Shown here: piece after piece, positions 16,087 to 25,225 of the stretch
How the letters are laid out: each line of letters opens with the position of its first letter
Numbering within the stretch: position 1 is the stretch's first letter
NCBI GenBank assembly: GCA_017480185.1
Contig: JAFVBC010000028.1
Location: 1-64,000 of the forward strand
DNA: 64,000 bases
Reading direction: 5' to 3'
Source: Bacteroidales bacterium
GTDB lineage: Bacteria; Bacteroidota; Bacteroidia; Bacteroidales; P3
Notes under the pieces: model-generated
Databases searched by the model: none
Seen by the model: the letters and a program-made list of their open reading frames with translations, nothing else
Told to the model about the DNA's origin: nothing
Translations under genes and position numbers: made by a program

Positions 16087-17636
16087 ATGAAACAAAAAAT
16101 TATTTGTATTGTGCTGCTTGTTGTGGCGGCATTCTCATGGCAAGACTCTTGGGCTCAGAAGAAGCGCACCGACCCCGATCATGCCACTATAGCATCACTG
16201 GCAGCATGCAGTATCGCAGTGGGAGTCGCTATTTGCGCGACCCGAAGGGAAGGAACATTAGTTTTGAGTACGACGAGTCGCGTCCTGCCATTCCTACCGA
16301 TAGTGCTGATTTGGAGGTGAAGTTTGAGTTCGTCAGCACAAAGCATCCAGGAGGTGTAACTCGTCTCGACTTTTGGCGTTACGATGAGGAACTGGCCGAG
16401 TGGATTTACGACTCGGAGGTGCGACAGGGACAAACCAAGAGCGTTACAAAAATGCAGAGCAACTTGATGTTGGTGCTCGACAACAGCTCGTCGCTCAAGG
16501 AAGACTTTGTAAAGGTTAAAGATGCGGCCATCAAGTTTGTAGACCAACTTTATCGCTCCTCGAATGAGCAGGGTGTGGTGTTTCGCATTGGGGTTATCGG
16601 GTTCTCTACCATCGAGTTTACAAAGGTGCGTGGCATCACGCCCCTTGATGCCGACAATTATAACGAAATCATTGCCTTTATTCGTGGCCTTGAGATGCGC
16701 AACGGTACGGCTCTTTACTATTCGCTTGAAAAGGCTCTTGACATGCTCGACGAAGACACCCGTAAAAACATCCCAGCCGAGGTGTATCGCGAAAGCCGCA
16801 TATATGCTTTCACCGATGGCCTTGACCAAGCTTCAATTGACGACAGTCGTGGCCTAATCACTCCCACGCTTTACTATGAGTCGCTGCGCCCTAAAATGAA
16901 AGGCTCTACACGTAGGCTCATGGCAAATAGGCCCAAGAAAATAGTCCGCTCGGCCATCGTTACCGTACGTGGCGACGACATGACCGATGGCCAGGAGCGA
17001 CAACTCGACCAGCGTGCACAGGAGATATGCGACACCGTGTTTAAGGAAAAGAACATATCAGAACTGATGGAGCGTTTCAAATACCTTGCCACCGACCTTG
17101 TAAACAGCAACTTCACTCTTTATTGCTACATACCTCAAGGTGCCAGCGGACTGGTGGGGTGGACGTTTGCCGACGACAAGGCCAAAAAGCAGCCGCGCAC
17201 CCCCAGCGAAAAGAAATTATGGATGGGACTGGGTTTGGATGCAGGATTTTTTGAATATTATGAAGGGTATTATCAAGAAGGGCATGGCTATACTGAATGG
17301 TACGAGCAATGCCCATTTCTTGCGCTTCGTACGGACATGGCTTGGCCAATAACAAAATGGTTTGGTCTTGGCTTTACAGCATCGATGGGTCTCGACATGA
17401 CTTATTTCGAGGAGTTTCTCTTTACGGTTGGACCATTGATGAAATTTACGTTTAATAATAACTCGGCTTTGCTGCTTGGCACAAACGTTCGTACAGACTT
17501 TGATAATGATTTATATATGGGTGTTGACGTTGGTTGGAAGTTCAAGTCGCCGTGGTATGTCAAAGCCTTTGTGGGTGGTGGTGATGGAATGAGCATGTCG
17601 TTAGGCATAGGCTATTCAATCATTGGCGGAAAGTAA
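16087..17636 (+). pseudogene. von Willebrand A / outer-membrane barrel protein gene with a frameshift
   Basis: The start at 16087 encodes a clear signal peptide (MKQKIICIVLLVVAAFSWQD, then SWAQKKRTDPDHA), but that frame ends at 16320 without further homology. From about 16180-16205 the next frame takes over (ITGSMQYRSGSRYLRDPKGR, running to 17636). It encodes a vWA domain with a MIDAS motif D-N-S-S-S (in LMLVLDNSSSLKEDF), NGTALYYSLEKAL and IYAFTDGLDQ. A C-terminal beta-barrel follows (KLWMGLGLDAGFFEY to MSLGIGYSIIGGK). The two frames differ by one base (a one-base loss or two-base gain). The downstream part is long and intact, so either the break is recent, a sequencing error, or expression needs frameshifting; no obvious slippery heptamer is seen. 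If joined, the product is an exported protein of about 515 residues. Confidence 0.75.
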
Positions 17637-17660
17637 AAGCTGTCTGATTGACAGCAAATA

Positions 17661-17695
17661 AAAAAGGGGCGCGTTTTTACGCGCCCCTTTTTATT
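17661..17695. terminator. Bidirectional terminator between the vWA gene and pepD
   Basis: AAAAAGGGGCGCG (17661-17673) pairs with CGCGCCCCTTTTT (17680-17692). T-runs on both strands serve the two convergent genes. Confidence 0.93.
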
Positions 17696-17712
17696 TGCCT
17701 TATACCCTATCA

Positions 17713-19221
17713 CTACTTCAGTTGTTTCAGTATTCCGAGGGTTTGATTGTAGAACATTTCCACGGTCTTTATCTCTATACGCTCATCAGGGCTGTGCACA
17801 CCGCGTAGCGTTGGCCCATAGCTTATCATATCCATGTTGGGATATTTCTCGCCAATAAGGCCACATTCAAGGCCAGCGTGTATGGCTCGCACTATGGGTT
17901 CGCGACCATACATCTTCTTATACACCTCAACACCCACTTTCAGAACCCGACTTTCGGGGTTGGGCGTCCAGCCTGGATAGCCGTCGCTGTGGCTCACATG
18001 CGCTCCTATGAGGCGGAATGTGGCCTCGATTTTTTGAGCAGCGGCCAGCTTTGCACTCTCCACACTACTACGTTGGCTGGTGGCAATGTGTATTGTGCCG
18101 TTGTGCATCTTTATACTTGCCAGGTTGGTGCTGGTTTCCACAAAGTTATCTATCTCGCGGCTCATGGCCAGCACACCGTGTGCACAGGCGTAGATTACGT
18201 TGACAAGCTTGGTTTGTGTGTCAAGGTCTATCACCTCTTGTGGGACATTTATTTCTTTCAGTTCAAACTTCAGTTCTGGTTCGGTGGTGCGGAATTCGAA
18301 CTGCATGGCCTTGGATGTGCGGGTAACCATTGTTTTGAACGAGCGCACTTGGTCGGAGGGTATCAACACTATGGCCTCGGCTTCGCGAGCAATGGCATTG
18401 CGCAGGTTGCCACCATCGATGTGGGCAAGGCGCATTTGGTGTTTGTATGTGCCGTTCCAAAGCAGGCGGTTGATCAGTTTGTTGGCGCAGCCACGCCCAC
18501 GGTTGATGTCGTCGCCGCTGTGGCCACCGTTTAGTCCGTAGGTGCGCAGAAGGAAAGCCCGATGCTCGCAAGGGGTGGGCTCAAGGTGATAGTCGAGGTC
18601 GACGGTGGTGTCAATGCCGCCGGCGCATCCGATGCAGTATTCGCCTTCGTCTTCGTCGTCGAAGTTGAGCAGTGTGCCACTTTTGAGCCATGTCTTGCTC
18701 AGTCCAGCGGCTCCGGTGAGGCCAGTCTCTTCGTCGACGGTGATAAGGGCTTCCAATGCAGGATGGGCAAGTGTGTTGTCCTCAAGTATGGCAAGTATGG
18801 CGGCCACTCCAATGCCGTCGTCGGCACCGAGGGTGGTGCCGTCGGCGGTGAGCCACTCGCCGTCAAGCATGGGTTGGATGGGGTCTTTCATAAAGTCGAA
18901 CTGCTTGTCGCCGTTCTTTTCGCACACCATGTCCATGTGAGCCTGCAGGCACACACTGGGGCTTTTTTCGTAGCCTTTGCTGGCGGGTTTGCGTATCAGC
19001 ACGTTGCCAAGGCGGTCGGTTTGGGTGTCAAGGCCATGATTGCGCCCCCATTCGGCAAGGTAGGCCGATATGCGTTCTTCGTGTTTCGACGGACGCGGTA
19101 TTTGCATTATCTCGCCAAACCAGTGCCATACGCGTGCTGGTTTTAGCTCCTTATTTTGCTCTTTCAGCATCTTTTCCAGGATGTTGAGCTCGCTTTTGGT
19201 GTGTGTGTTCTCTTTATTCAT
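17713..19221 (-). CDS. pepD: Aminoacyl-histidine dipeptidase (peptidase M20C)
   Basis: A 502-residue cytosolic metallo-dipeptidase that cleaves Xaa-His (carnosine-type) and other dipeptides. The M20 ligand set is present: H95 in QAHMDMVCEKNGD, D134/D135 in LGADDGIGVAA, catalytic acid E164-E165 in TVDEETGLTG, the aspartate in LLNFDDEDEGE, and a C-terminal histidine in RGVHSPDERIE. Length and order match Bacteroidales PepD. It lies 38 bases after the CobW GTPase gene on the same strand. Confidence 0.95.
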   Translation of the reverse strand: MNKENTHTKSELNILEKMLKEQNKELKPARVWHWFGEIMQIPRPSKHEERISAYLAEWGRNHGLDTQTDRLGNVLIRKPASKGYEKSPSVCLQAHMDMVCEKNGDKQFDFMKDPIQPMLDGEWLTADGTTLGADDGIGVAAILAILEDNTLAHPALEALITVDEETGLTGAAGLSKTWLKSGTLLNFDDEDEGEYCIGCAGGIDTTVDLDYHLEPTPCEHRAFLLRTYGLNGGHSGDDINRGRGCANKLINRLLWNGTYKHQMRLAHIDGGNLRNAIAREAEAIVLIPSDQVRSFKTMVTRTSKAMQFEFRTTEPELKFELKEINVPQEVIDLDTQTKLVNVIYACAHGVLAMSREIDNFVETSTNLASIKMHNGTIHIATSQRSSVESAKLAAAQKIEATFRLIGAHVSHSDGYPGWTPNPESRVLKVGVEVYKKMYGREPIVRAIHAGLECGLIGEKYPNMDMISYGPTLRGVHSPDERIEIKTVEMFYNQTLGILKQLK

Positions 19222-19259
19222 TGGTGTGTGTTTTTTATTTCAATTGGAGGATGTGCGTG

Positions 19260-20507
19260 TCAGAAAGCATCAATGCAAAGGCATGCGTCGAGGGCTGCGG
19301 TGATGGTCTGGCGGTCAATGTGTTGACCTATGAAGACTATCTTTTGCATGCGGTCGCCATATATTGGGTCCCAGTCGCGTTGCAGTCCTGGATTTCGAGC
19401 CATGAACTCGCGCAATTCATCGGCAGGCATGGTGGCGTACCACTGACCAGTGTTGCGCATCGACACTTGCTTGCCGGCTTGCTCAAAGAGGTAGCACACG
19501 TCGGGTTCGTCTTGAAACCAGCAGATGCCTTTGGCGCGGATTATTCCTGCAGGCCAATGGCGTGCCACAAACTCGTCGAAACGCCCTATGTGCATTGGTT
19601 CGCGACGGCTGTATACAAAGGTGCTTATGCCATATTCTTCGGCTTCGCCCTCGTCGTGATGGTGGTGGTGATGGTGCCCCGAGTGGTGATGCTCGTGTTC
19701 GTCGTCGTGTTCATCATGGTGATGTTCATGCTCTTCGTCGTGATGTTCGTGGTCTTCCTCCTCGTCATCGTCGTGGTGTTGCTCAATGGCATCAATCCAT
19801 GCAGCCGATGTGGCCACGCTGTCAAAGTCGAATTGCCCGGTGTAGAGCAGATGCTTAAAGTCGACATCGCAGTAGTCGCACTCGATGATTTCGGCTTTGG
19901 GCTGTATGGCGCGCACTATTTCGCGTATGCGCCCCATCTCGTCGGCCGACACTTCTGAGGCTTTGTTTAGCAATATAGTGTTGCAAAACTCTATTTGTTG
20001 AATGACAAGGTTCTCGATGTCGTCCTCGGCCAAGCCTGGTCGCAACAGGTCTTTGCCGCTCCCAAACTCGTCTTTCATGCGCAGTGCGTCGACCACGGTA
20101 ACGATGCTATCCACCACCGGCACCCCGTCGCGCAGGTATTCTGGCCCCATGGTGGGCAACGAACAGATGGTTTGGGCTATGGGGGCGGGTTCGCAAATGC
20201 CGCTGGCCTCGATGACAATGTAGTCGAAACGGTGCTGACGTGTTATGTCGTGCAGCTGTTCAACGAGGTCCATCTTCAATGTGCAACAGATGCATCCGTT
20301 TTGCAACGCCACAAGGCTTTCGTCTTTCTGCCCCACAATGCCGCCCTTTTCAATCAAGTCGGCATCGATATTCACTTCGCCAAGGTCGTTCACAATCACG
20401 GCAAAACGTATGCCACGACGGTTGTTGAGTATGCGGTTCAGAAGTGTAGTTTTGCCGCTACCCAGATAGCCCGTGAGCAGCAGCACGGGGATGGTTGGTG
20501 TGTTCAT
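19260..20507 (-). CDS. CobW/COG0523 GTPase (G3E metallochaperone) with long histidine-rich insert
   Basis: A 415-residue GTPase of the COG0523 group, proteins that deliver metal (often zinc) to clients. Seen directly: Walker A at 13-21 (GYLGSGKTT), the metal motif C72-I-C74-C75, the ESSG-equivalent IEASGICEP (about 99-107), guanine motif NKAS at 181-184 (the usual final Asp is replaced), and a C-terminal CobW_C domain (about 295-405). The linker at 244-284 holds 21 histidines in 41 residues mixed with Asp/Glu, a likely zinc or nickel reservoir. The gene lies between ogt and pepD. The product of pepD is a zinc enzyme, so metallation of PepD is an attractive but unproven link. No zinc-responsive operator is recognisable upstream. 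Confidence 0.9.
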   Translation of the reverse strand: MNTPTIPVLLLTGYLGSGKTTLLNRILNNRRGIRFAVIVNDLGEVNIDADLIEKGGIVGQKDESLVALQNGCICCTLKMDLVEQLHDITRQHRFDYIVIEASGICEPAPIAQTICSLPTMGPEYLRDGVPVVDSIVTVVDALRMKDEFGSGKDLLRPGLAEDDIENLVIQQIEFCNTILLNKASEVSADEMGRIREIVRAIQPKAEIIECDYCDVDFKHLLYTGQFDFDSVATSAAWIDAIEQHHDDDEEEDHEHHDEEHEHHHDEHDDEHEHHHSGHHHHHHHDEGEAEEYGISTFVYSRREPMHIGRFDEFVARHWPAGIIRAKGICWFQDEPDVCYLFEQAGKQVSMRNTGQWYATMPADELREFMARNPGLQRDWDPIYGDRMQKIVFIGQHIDRQTITAALDACLCIDAF

Positions 20508-20588
20508 GATGGTGTAGATGATTTTTGCTTACATAACGCCGACTGTTCGGTTTTGTTTTCTCGGCATCAAAAATGTTGCAGTGGCCAA

Positions 20589-21137
20589 TCAAATGGTGTT
20601 TAAGTCAGGGTGGGCGAGGGGATGAAAGCTGCCCGAATATTTAGGTGCTTCCTGCATGCCACCCTGTTGTGCACCAGTGCGTTCGATGTGCAACAAGGCC
20701 TTTTTGCGCTCAATGCCGTAGGCATAGCCCGTCAATTCGCCACCACTGCCCACCACGCGGTGGCAGGGCACGATAAGGGCTATGGGGTTGCGGCCGATGG
20801 CCTGCCCAACAGCTTGCGCCGAGCGGCAGCCCACCTTTTGTGCCACCTGACCATAGGTGGTTGTTTGCCCGTAGGGTGTTTCGAGCAGCGTCCGCCACAC
20901 GGTTTGCTGAAATATTGTTCCACAGGGGTTTAACTTGGGCGTGAACGTTGGGCATTGGCCTGCAAAGTAGACGTCGAGCCAACGGCACACCTCGTCATGC
21001 AACGGGTTTACGACGCTGGCTGTTTGCGATTGTAGTGGCTCAATGTCGGCAAAGCGCAGGGTGGTAAGGGCGTCGCCGCTGGCGGTTGCCACTATCGTCC
21101 CCACTGGCGAGGGGTAGTAGAACGTATCGGTAGGCAT
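20589..21137 (-). CDS. ogt: Methylated-DNA--[protein]-cysteine S-methyltransferase
   Basis: A 182-residue suicide DNA-repair protein that removes alkyl groups from O6-guanine. The acceptor motif I-V-P-C125-H-R-V is intact, with the helix-turn-helix region (YGQTTTYGQVAQKVGCRSAQAVGQAIGRNP, about 89-118) and the closing GYAYGIERKKALLHIE. A short N-terminal ribonuclease-like domain is present, but there is no Ada regulatory domain. The C-terminal ~25 residues (GGMQEAPKY onward) extend beyond the usual end. It is first in a probable ogt-cobW-pepD minus-strand run. Confidence 0.95.
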   Translation of the reverse strand: MPTDTFYYPSPVGTIVATASGDALTTLRFADIEPLQSQTASVVNPLHDEVCRWLDVYFAGQCPTFTPKLNPCGTIFQQTVWRTLLETPYGQTTTYGQVAQKVGCRSAQAVGQAIGRNPIALIVPCHRVVGSGGELTGYAYGIERKKALLHIERTGAQQGGMQEAPKYSGSFHPLAHPDLNTI

Positions 21138-21455
21138 GATTGCTTGTGTGGTATCGTGTTGTACAAAGGTAGTAAAAAAAGTGGAGAGTGTCGCACACGA
21201 GGGGGAACGTAATCATCAAGTGGGTATCAAGTAGGGCATTTCTTCAGTCGTTCTTCAGTTGTTCTTCAGTCAATGACTGAAGAACAACTGAAGAACGACT
21301 GAAGAAATGCCCTACTTGATACTTACCTGTACACCCCATGATCGCACACAACAGATAACCAATCGTTGACATGCAGAGTGGGTGTGGCCAGTAGAAAAAA
21401 CATCTCTGCCATTCCCAACCAATGGCGTATGTTTGCCAATCAGAAAGGAATTGAT
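21138..21455. other. Gene-free stretch holding palindrome copy B
   Basis: About 320 bases. The perfect palindrome (21224-21322) occupies the centre; a -7-like TATGTTTG (21428-21435) precedes the truncated gene at 21456. Nothing else is recognisable. Confidence 0.75.
21224..21322. repeat. TTCTTCAGT palindromic repeat, copy B (perfect 99-base palindrome)
   Basis: Two 49-base arms (21224-21272 and 21274-21322) are exact inverse complements around a single A. Each arm reads GTATCAAGTAGGGCATT and then three tandem units: TTCTTCAGTCG, TTCTTCAGTTG, TTCTTCAGTCA. It is the most regular copy of the family. Confidence 0.97.
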
Positions 21456-21788
21456 ATGAATAGCAGAAATCTACTACCAGCCGTTGCGGTTGTGCTGGTT
21501 TTGGCAATGGGATTTTTGGTGGTTGTGGCAACCACTGGAGTGTGGCACGGAGCCGAGATGTGGTCGCAAGTGTGTGCTGCGTGCATGGGTGCCATTGTTG
21601 TGGCGGTGGTAACGTTGGTGTTGATGCGCGGACAGCGTGTCAGCGAGGAGGAGAAAGGAAAGAGCATCAAGATTCACGAAAGCAAGGTGGAAGTGTACTC
21701 GCGTTTTGTTGGTAGCCTTCACAACCCTCTGCCGCTATCGGCATGTTGTCTTCGTTTACGTTGTCAATGCGATAGGGATTCACTTTGA
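21456..21788 (+). pseudogene. 5' fragment of a small membrane-protein gene cut by the restriction island
   Basis: The ATG at 21456 follows a good ribosome site (AGAAAGGAA) and a -7-like element. The first ~85 residues look genuine: a hydrophobic segment (LLPAVAVVLVLAMGFLVVVA), a second one (CMGAIVVAVVTLVLMRG), then a charged helix SIKIHESKVEVYSRFV. From about 21710 the frame runs antisense into the 3' end of hsdR and the product turns into unlikely sequence (SACCLRLRCQC), ending at 21788. I read it as a gene truncated when the hsd island arrived. No matching 3' remainder is visible beyond hsdM. Confidence 0.6.
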
Positions 21789-24700
21789 TAGGCAATGGTA
21801 TGTCTGTGGTGTCTTCCTCTGCATGTTCTTTGAAGTTCTCCACCTGGTCCATCACTTCGCGGAACACTTCGGGGGTGTACTGGGGCGGATAGCCATTCTT
21901 TACCAGACAGATCTTGATGTCGAGTTTCAACTGGTTGCGCACTCGCTGGTTGTTCAACCAGTCGGCAAAAGTTGATTTGGCATCTACAATCTCTTTAATC
22001 TTGCGGGCAAGCGTCTTGCACTTCTCGTTAATGGTAACGCCATCCACAACCTTGTCTTCGCCATATACAAAGCTGTTCTTATCTCTCAGCGCTATCAGAA
22101 TATCATAAAAGGCCTTTTCCTCGAAAGTCAGTCCTAACTTACGAAAACTCTCGCGGTCGGCCTTCATACCGTTGAGTATTTGCAATGCTTGCTCGGTGGC
22201 TTGCTGGATGATGCTCTCTGCCGTCTCTTCTTGAGTGGCCCCTGCCTCTTCTTCTGAAAGGAACTTCCGTCTTTCGTGATATTCCTTGATGGTAGCCTCC
22301 AGCATCTCTTGGAACTTTTTGGATGCTATCTGATTGACCCTCCCGTATTCAGATATTTGCTGACGTAGCAATTTAATCAGCATCTCCAACTTCGAGGCAG
22401 GCATCTTGATGTCGGAAAGGCGCTCTGTGAATTCGGGGCCAAAGATATCCATCGCCTCACCCTCTTCCAATATACCTTCTACATGGTTGTATTTCAGAGC
22501 TTCCTCCACCATCTTCGCCACTCGTCGATTCATCGTGTCGGTATCGGGTGCATCCGTTCCGTTCATCTTATACACCATTCCTGCTATAGCCATAAAGCAT
22601 TGTGCCAAAGCGGGTTCTTCCTCTTCCAGTTCTCCTGATGGCTGACAAAGGTCGTAGGCCTTACGCATCCGCTTGACATACTGTAGAAAGTAGGTCTTGA
22701 ATGATACCTTCTTCGTCTTTTTCCCGTCCTTGCTGGTTGAATTGAAACTTTCTGCCGCAGAGAACACATATTCCGCAGCCCTTGCCAAAAGGGTGTATCG
22801 TTGGGCGGGGTCGGTCTTTACATCGAGGAAAGGCGTCAGGTCGTAATCCTTGAACAGTCCTTTGAGAATCACCAAGAACTCACGGAACAGCAGCGTGGCC
22901 TGTTCTATATCGTCTTGAGTGAGAGCCACAGAATTCTCACCGCCATACATCTTTCGGGCTTCCATCATCTGGTCGCGGATGCCGATATAGTCCACTATCA
23001 GGCCATATTCCTTGCCAGGATATTTGCGGTTGGCTCGACTGATGGTCTGTATCAGCGAGTGTTTTTGCAGTGGCTTGTCATTATACATATAGGTCAGGCA
23101 CTCCACATCGAAGCCTGTTATCCACATGTCCACCACAATGACAATACGGAAATTGGAATGTTCCTGCTTGAAGGCCACATCCATATCGTCCGAGCGCTTG
23201 CCGTTCTTCACACCTCCCAAATAGTCATACATGCTCTTCTCATCGTTGCTTCCCACACTGGCCACCATAGCGATGGTGGGCATCTCCTTCATCTTCTTCA
23301 GTTCTTCGGGAGCAACAATTATACCTTCGGGTGTCTTTCGCTCCACAAACCACTCTGGGTAATGCTCTTTGAATCTGAGCAGTAGATTGTAGGCAATCTC
23401 TCGTTTCGAGCAGACAATCATGGCTTTCTGCACCCTGTCGGGGTCGTTGGCAACGGCAGATACATAATGGTCGTGGATGTCGATGGCCAGACGGTCTAAT
23501 CGTTCAGGCTCGCCAAGAATCACTTCCAGCGAGCTCATGGCCTTCTTGCTCTTGGCAATATCCTCTTTCGTTGAGCCTTCGTCTGCACATCGGGCATAGT
23601 AAGCCTCTATCTCCTTGGCTTTCTCTGCATTAAGCAGCACCTTGGCTATGCGGGGGTGATACTTGATGGGCACTGTTATCTCGTCGGCCACAGCCTGGTC
23701 CATCGTGTAGCGGTCTATCTCGTTGCCAAAGGTCTGGTAGGTCTCGGCAATGGGTGTGCCTGTAAAGCCTACGAAGGTGGCATTGGGCAATGCTTCACGC
23801 AGCACGTTGGCGTAGGGCTTCGATATCATTGCCTTCATGTTCTCATCGGCATCTTTGCTAAACTGGATGCGCTTCGAGCCTTCTATCTGTGTGCGGTGAG
23901 CCTCGTCGCTGAAGCAAATAATGTTCGAGCGCGAGTTTATCAATCCAATGGGGTCGTCTTTCCTATCGCAGAACTTCTGTATGGTGCAGATAAAGAATCC
24001 GCCACTCTCACGGGCTTTCAGTTCTTCGCGCAGTGTTTTGCGATTCTTCACGACCGACACCTCGCCTAACCCTAAGAACTCCGTACTCTTGGTAAAGAGT
24101 TTCGCTCCCTGTTTCTGTAGGTCGTCTCGGTCAACAATCATCAGAATGGTTGGTGATCCAATCTCCTCGGTGCAGCGCATAGAGAGTTGCCGAGCCAAGA
24201 ATGCCATTGTGTAGGTCTTTCCACAGCCAGTTGCACCAAAGTAAGTGCCACCCTTTCCGCTCTTGGTCTTGATGGAATTAACCACGCTCTCCCTCAATAG
24301 GCGAGTGGCAAAGAACTGGGGATAGCGGCACACGATTTCCTTTTCGTCGCTGTCGTAGTTCTCGTCTTGGAAGTAGATGTAGTCGCGGAATATCTCAAGG
24401 AAACGCCCTGGACGATACACGCCCTTTACCATGGTGCTTACTTCCTCAAATGGCATTGTGCTTACACGGTCGCCATCCTCCACCCGTCGCCAAGCATAGA
24501 AGTGTTCAAGAGGTGTGCGAACTGTCCCCAATCGTGTCTTTACTCCATCGCTGATACAAGCCAACGGACAGTAGTGCAGCAAGCCAGGAATATCTCTCCA
24601 ATAACGGATGTTGATTTGCTCCCAAGCATCCTTGATGGTAGCATTGGCATCAGCAGGGTTCTTCAGCTCTATCACGCAGACAGGTAACCCATTCACATAG

Positions 24701-25218
24701 AGCAGCACATCGGGACGGCGGTTTTTCGTTATGCCGTTGTTGATGTATTCTACTGTCAACTGGTTGACCACGCGGAAGATATTATTATCAGGCTCATCAA
24801 AGTCTATCAGACGTACGGTCGTTGGCTTGCCATCCTTACTGGTAGCAGGTAGACCGTTCGTCATCCATCTGTAGACTTTATGCAGGGTGGCAAAGTCTGA
24901 CTCACCACCAACCAACCTTATGTTATCGGCAATTCTCTGAAGTTCCTCGTCTTTCACATCCTTATTGTTATCCTTCAGAAACTGAAGCAGGTCGTCCATA
25001 TAGAGCACTTCTTTCTTATTGACTACGTCTTCCTCTGTCGCGACTCGGCCATCTTCGAGCAAGCTCGGATGGCTCTCACTGCTCCATCGGTTGGCTCTGG
25101 CTATGGATTCACCAAACAGATACTGCCAGCCTTCATTTTCAAGGAAAGAAATGAGAGCATTCTCGTAATCGCTCTCCACGAAGTGGCCGTTTATATTCTT
25201 CAGACGGGGTTTTGCCAT
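21667..25218 (-). CDS. hsdR: Type I restriction enzyme, R (translocase/nuclease) subunit
   Basis: About 1183 residues; motor and nuclease subunit of the type I complex, which translocates DNA using ATP and cuts at a distance. Visible: a PD-(D/E)xK nuclease core (RRPDVLLYVNGL...CVIELK, about 168-190), Walker A GATGCGKT (about 326-333), the DEAH-type box SDEAHRTQ (about 436), later helicase motifs (FVGFTGTPIAE; ITGFDVECLTYMYNDKPL; QTISRANRKYPGKEYG), and a helical C-terminal domain for M2S binding. ATG 25218 (MAKPRLKN) is chosen; another ATG five codons upstream is possible. The last ~15 residues (YQQNASTLPPCFRES) are encoded antisense to the truncated neighbour gene, so the natural C-terminus was probably replaced at the island edge. 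Confidence 0.95.
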   Translation of the reverse strand: MAKPRLKNINGHFVESDYENALISFLENEGWQYLFGESIARANRWSSESHPSLLEDGRVATEEDVVNKKEVLYMDDLLQFLKDNNKDVKDEELQRIADNIRLVGGESDFATLHKVYRWMTNGLPATSKDGKPTTVRLIDFDEPDNNIFRVVNQLTVEYINNGITKNRRPDVLLYVNGLPVCVIELKNPADANATIKDAWEQINIRYWRDIPGLLHYCPLACISDGVKTRLGTVRTPLEHFYAWRRVEDGDRVSTMPFEEVSTMVKGVYRPGRFLEIFRDYIYFQDENYDSDEKEIVCRYPQFFATRLLRESVVNSIKTKSGKGGTYFGATGCGKTYTMAFLARQLSMRCTEEIGSPTILMIVDRDDLQKQGAKLFTKSTEFLGLGEVSVVKNRKTLREELKARESGGFFICTIQKFCDRKDDPIGLINSRSNIICFSDEAHRTQIEGSKRIQFSKDADENMKAMISKPYANVLREALPNATFVGFTGTPIAETYQTFGNEIDRYTMDQAVADEITVPIKYHPRIAKVLLNAEKAKEIEAYYARCADEGSTKEDIAKSKKAMSSLEVILGEPERLDRLAIDIHDHYVSAVANDPDRVQKAMIVCSKREIAYNLLLRFKEHYPEWFVERKTPEGIIVAPEELKKMKEMPTIAMVASVGSNDEKSMYDYLGGVKNGKRSDDMDVAFKQEHSNFRIVIVVDMWITGFDVECLTYMYNDKPLQKHSLIQTISRANRKYPGKEYGLIVDYIGIRDQMMEARKMYGGENSVALTQDDIEQATLLFREFLVILKGLFKDYDLTPFLDVKTDPAQRYTLLARAAEYVFSAAESFNSTSKDGKKTKKVSFKTYFLQYVKRMRKAYDLCQPSGELEEEEPALAQCFMAIAGMVYKMNGTDAPDTDTMNRRVAKMVEEALKYNHVEGILEEGEAMDIFGPEFTERLSDIKMPASKLEMLIKLLRQQISEYGRVNQIASKKFQEMLEATIKEYHERRKFLSEEEAGATQEETAESIIQQATEQALQILNGMKADRESFRKLGLTFEEKAFYDILIALRDKNSFVYGEDKVVDGVTINEKCKTLARKIKEIVDAKSTFADWLNNQRVRNQLKLDIKICLVKNGYPPQYTPEVFREVMDQVENFKEHAEEDTTDIPLPIKVNPYRIDNVNEDNMPIAAEGCEGYQQNASTLPPCFRES

Positions 25219-25225
25219 AATTTGT

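Noticed and set aside
19203..19958. 251-residue plus-strand frame rich in Val/Met antisense to the CobW gene
   Set aside because: The hydrophobic Val/Met run is only the reverse reading of the histidine/aspartate codons; no ribosome site or family pattern.
21224..21322. Tandem TTCTTCAGT units considered as a CRISPR array
   Set aside because: Units are about 11 bases, directly abutting, without spacers, and arranged as a palindrome; no cas genes nearby.
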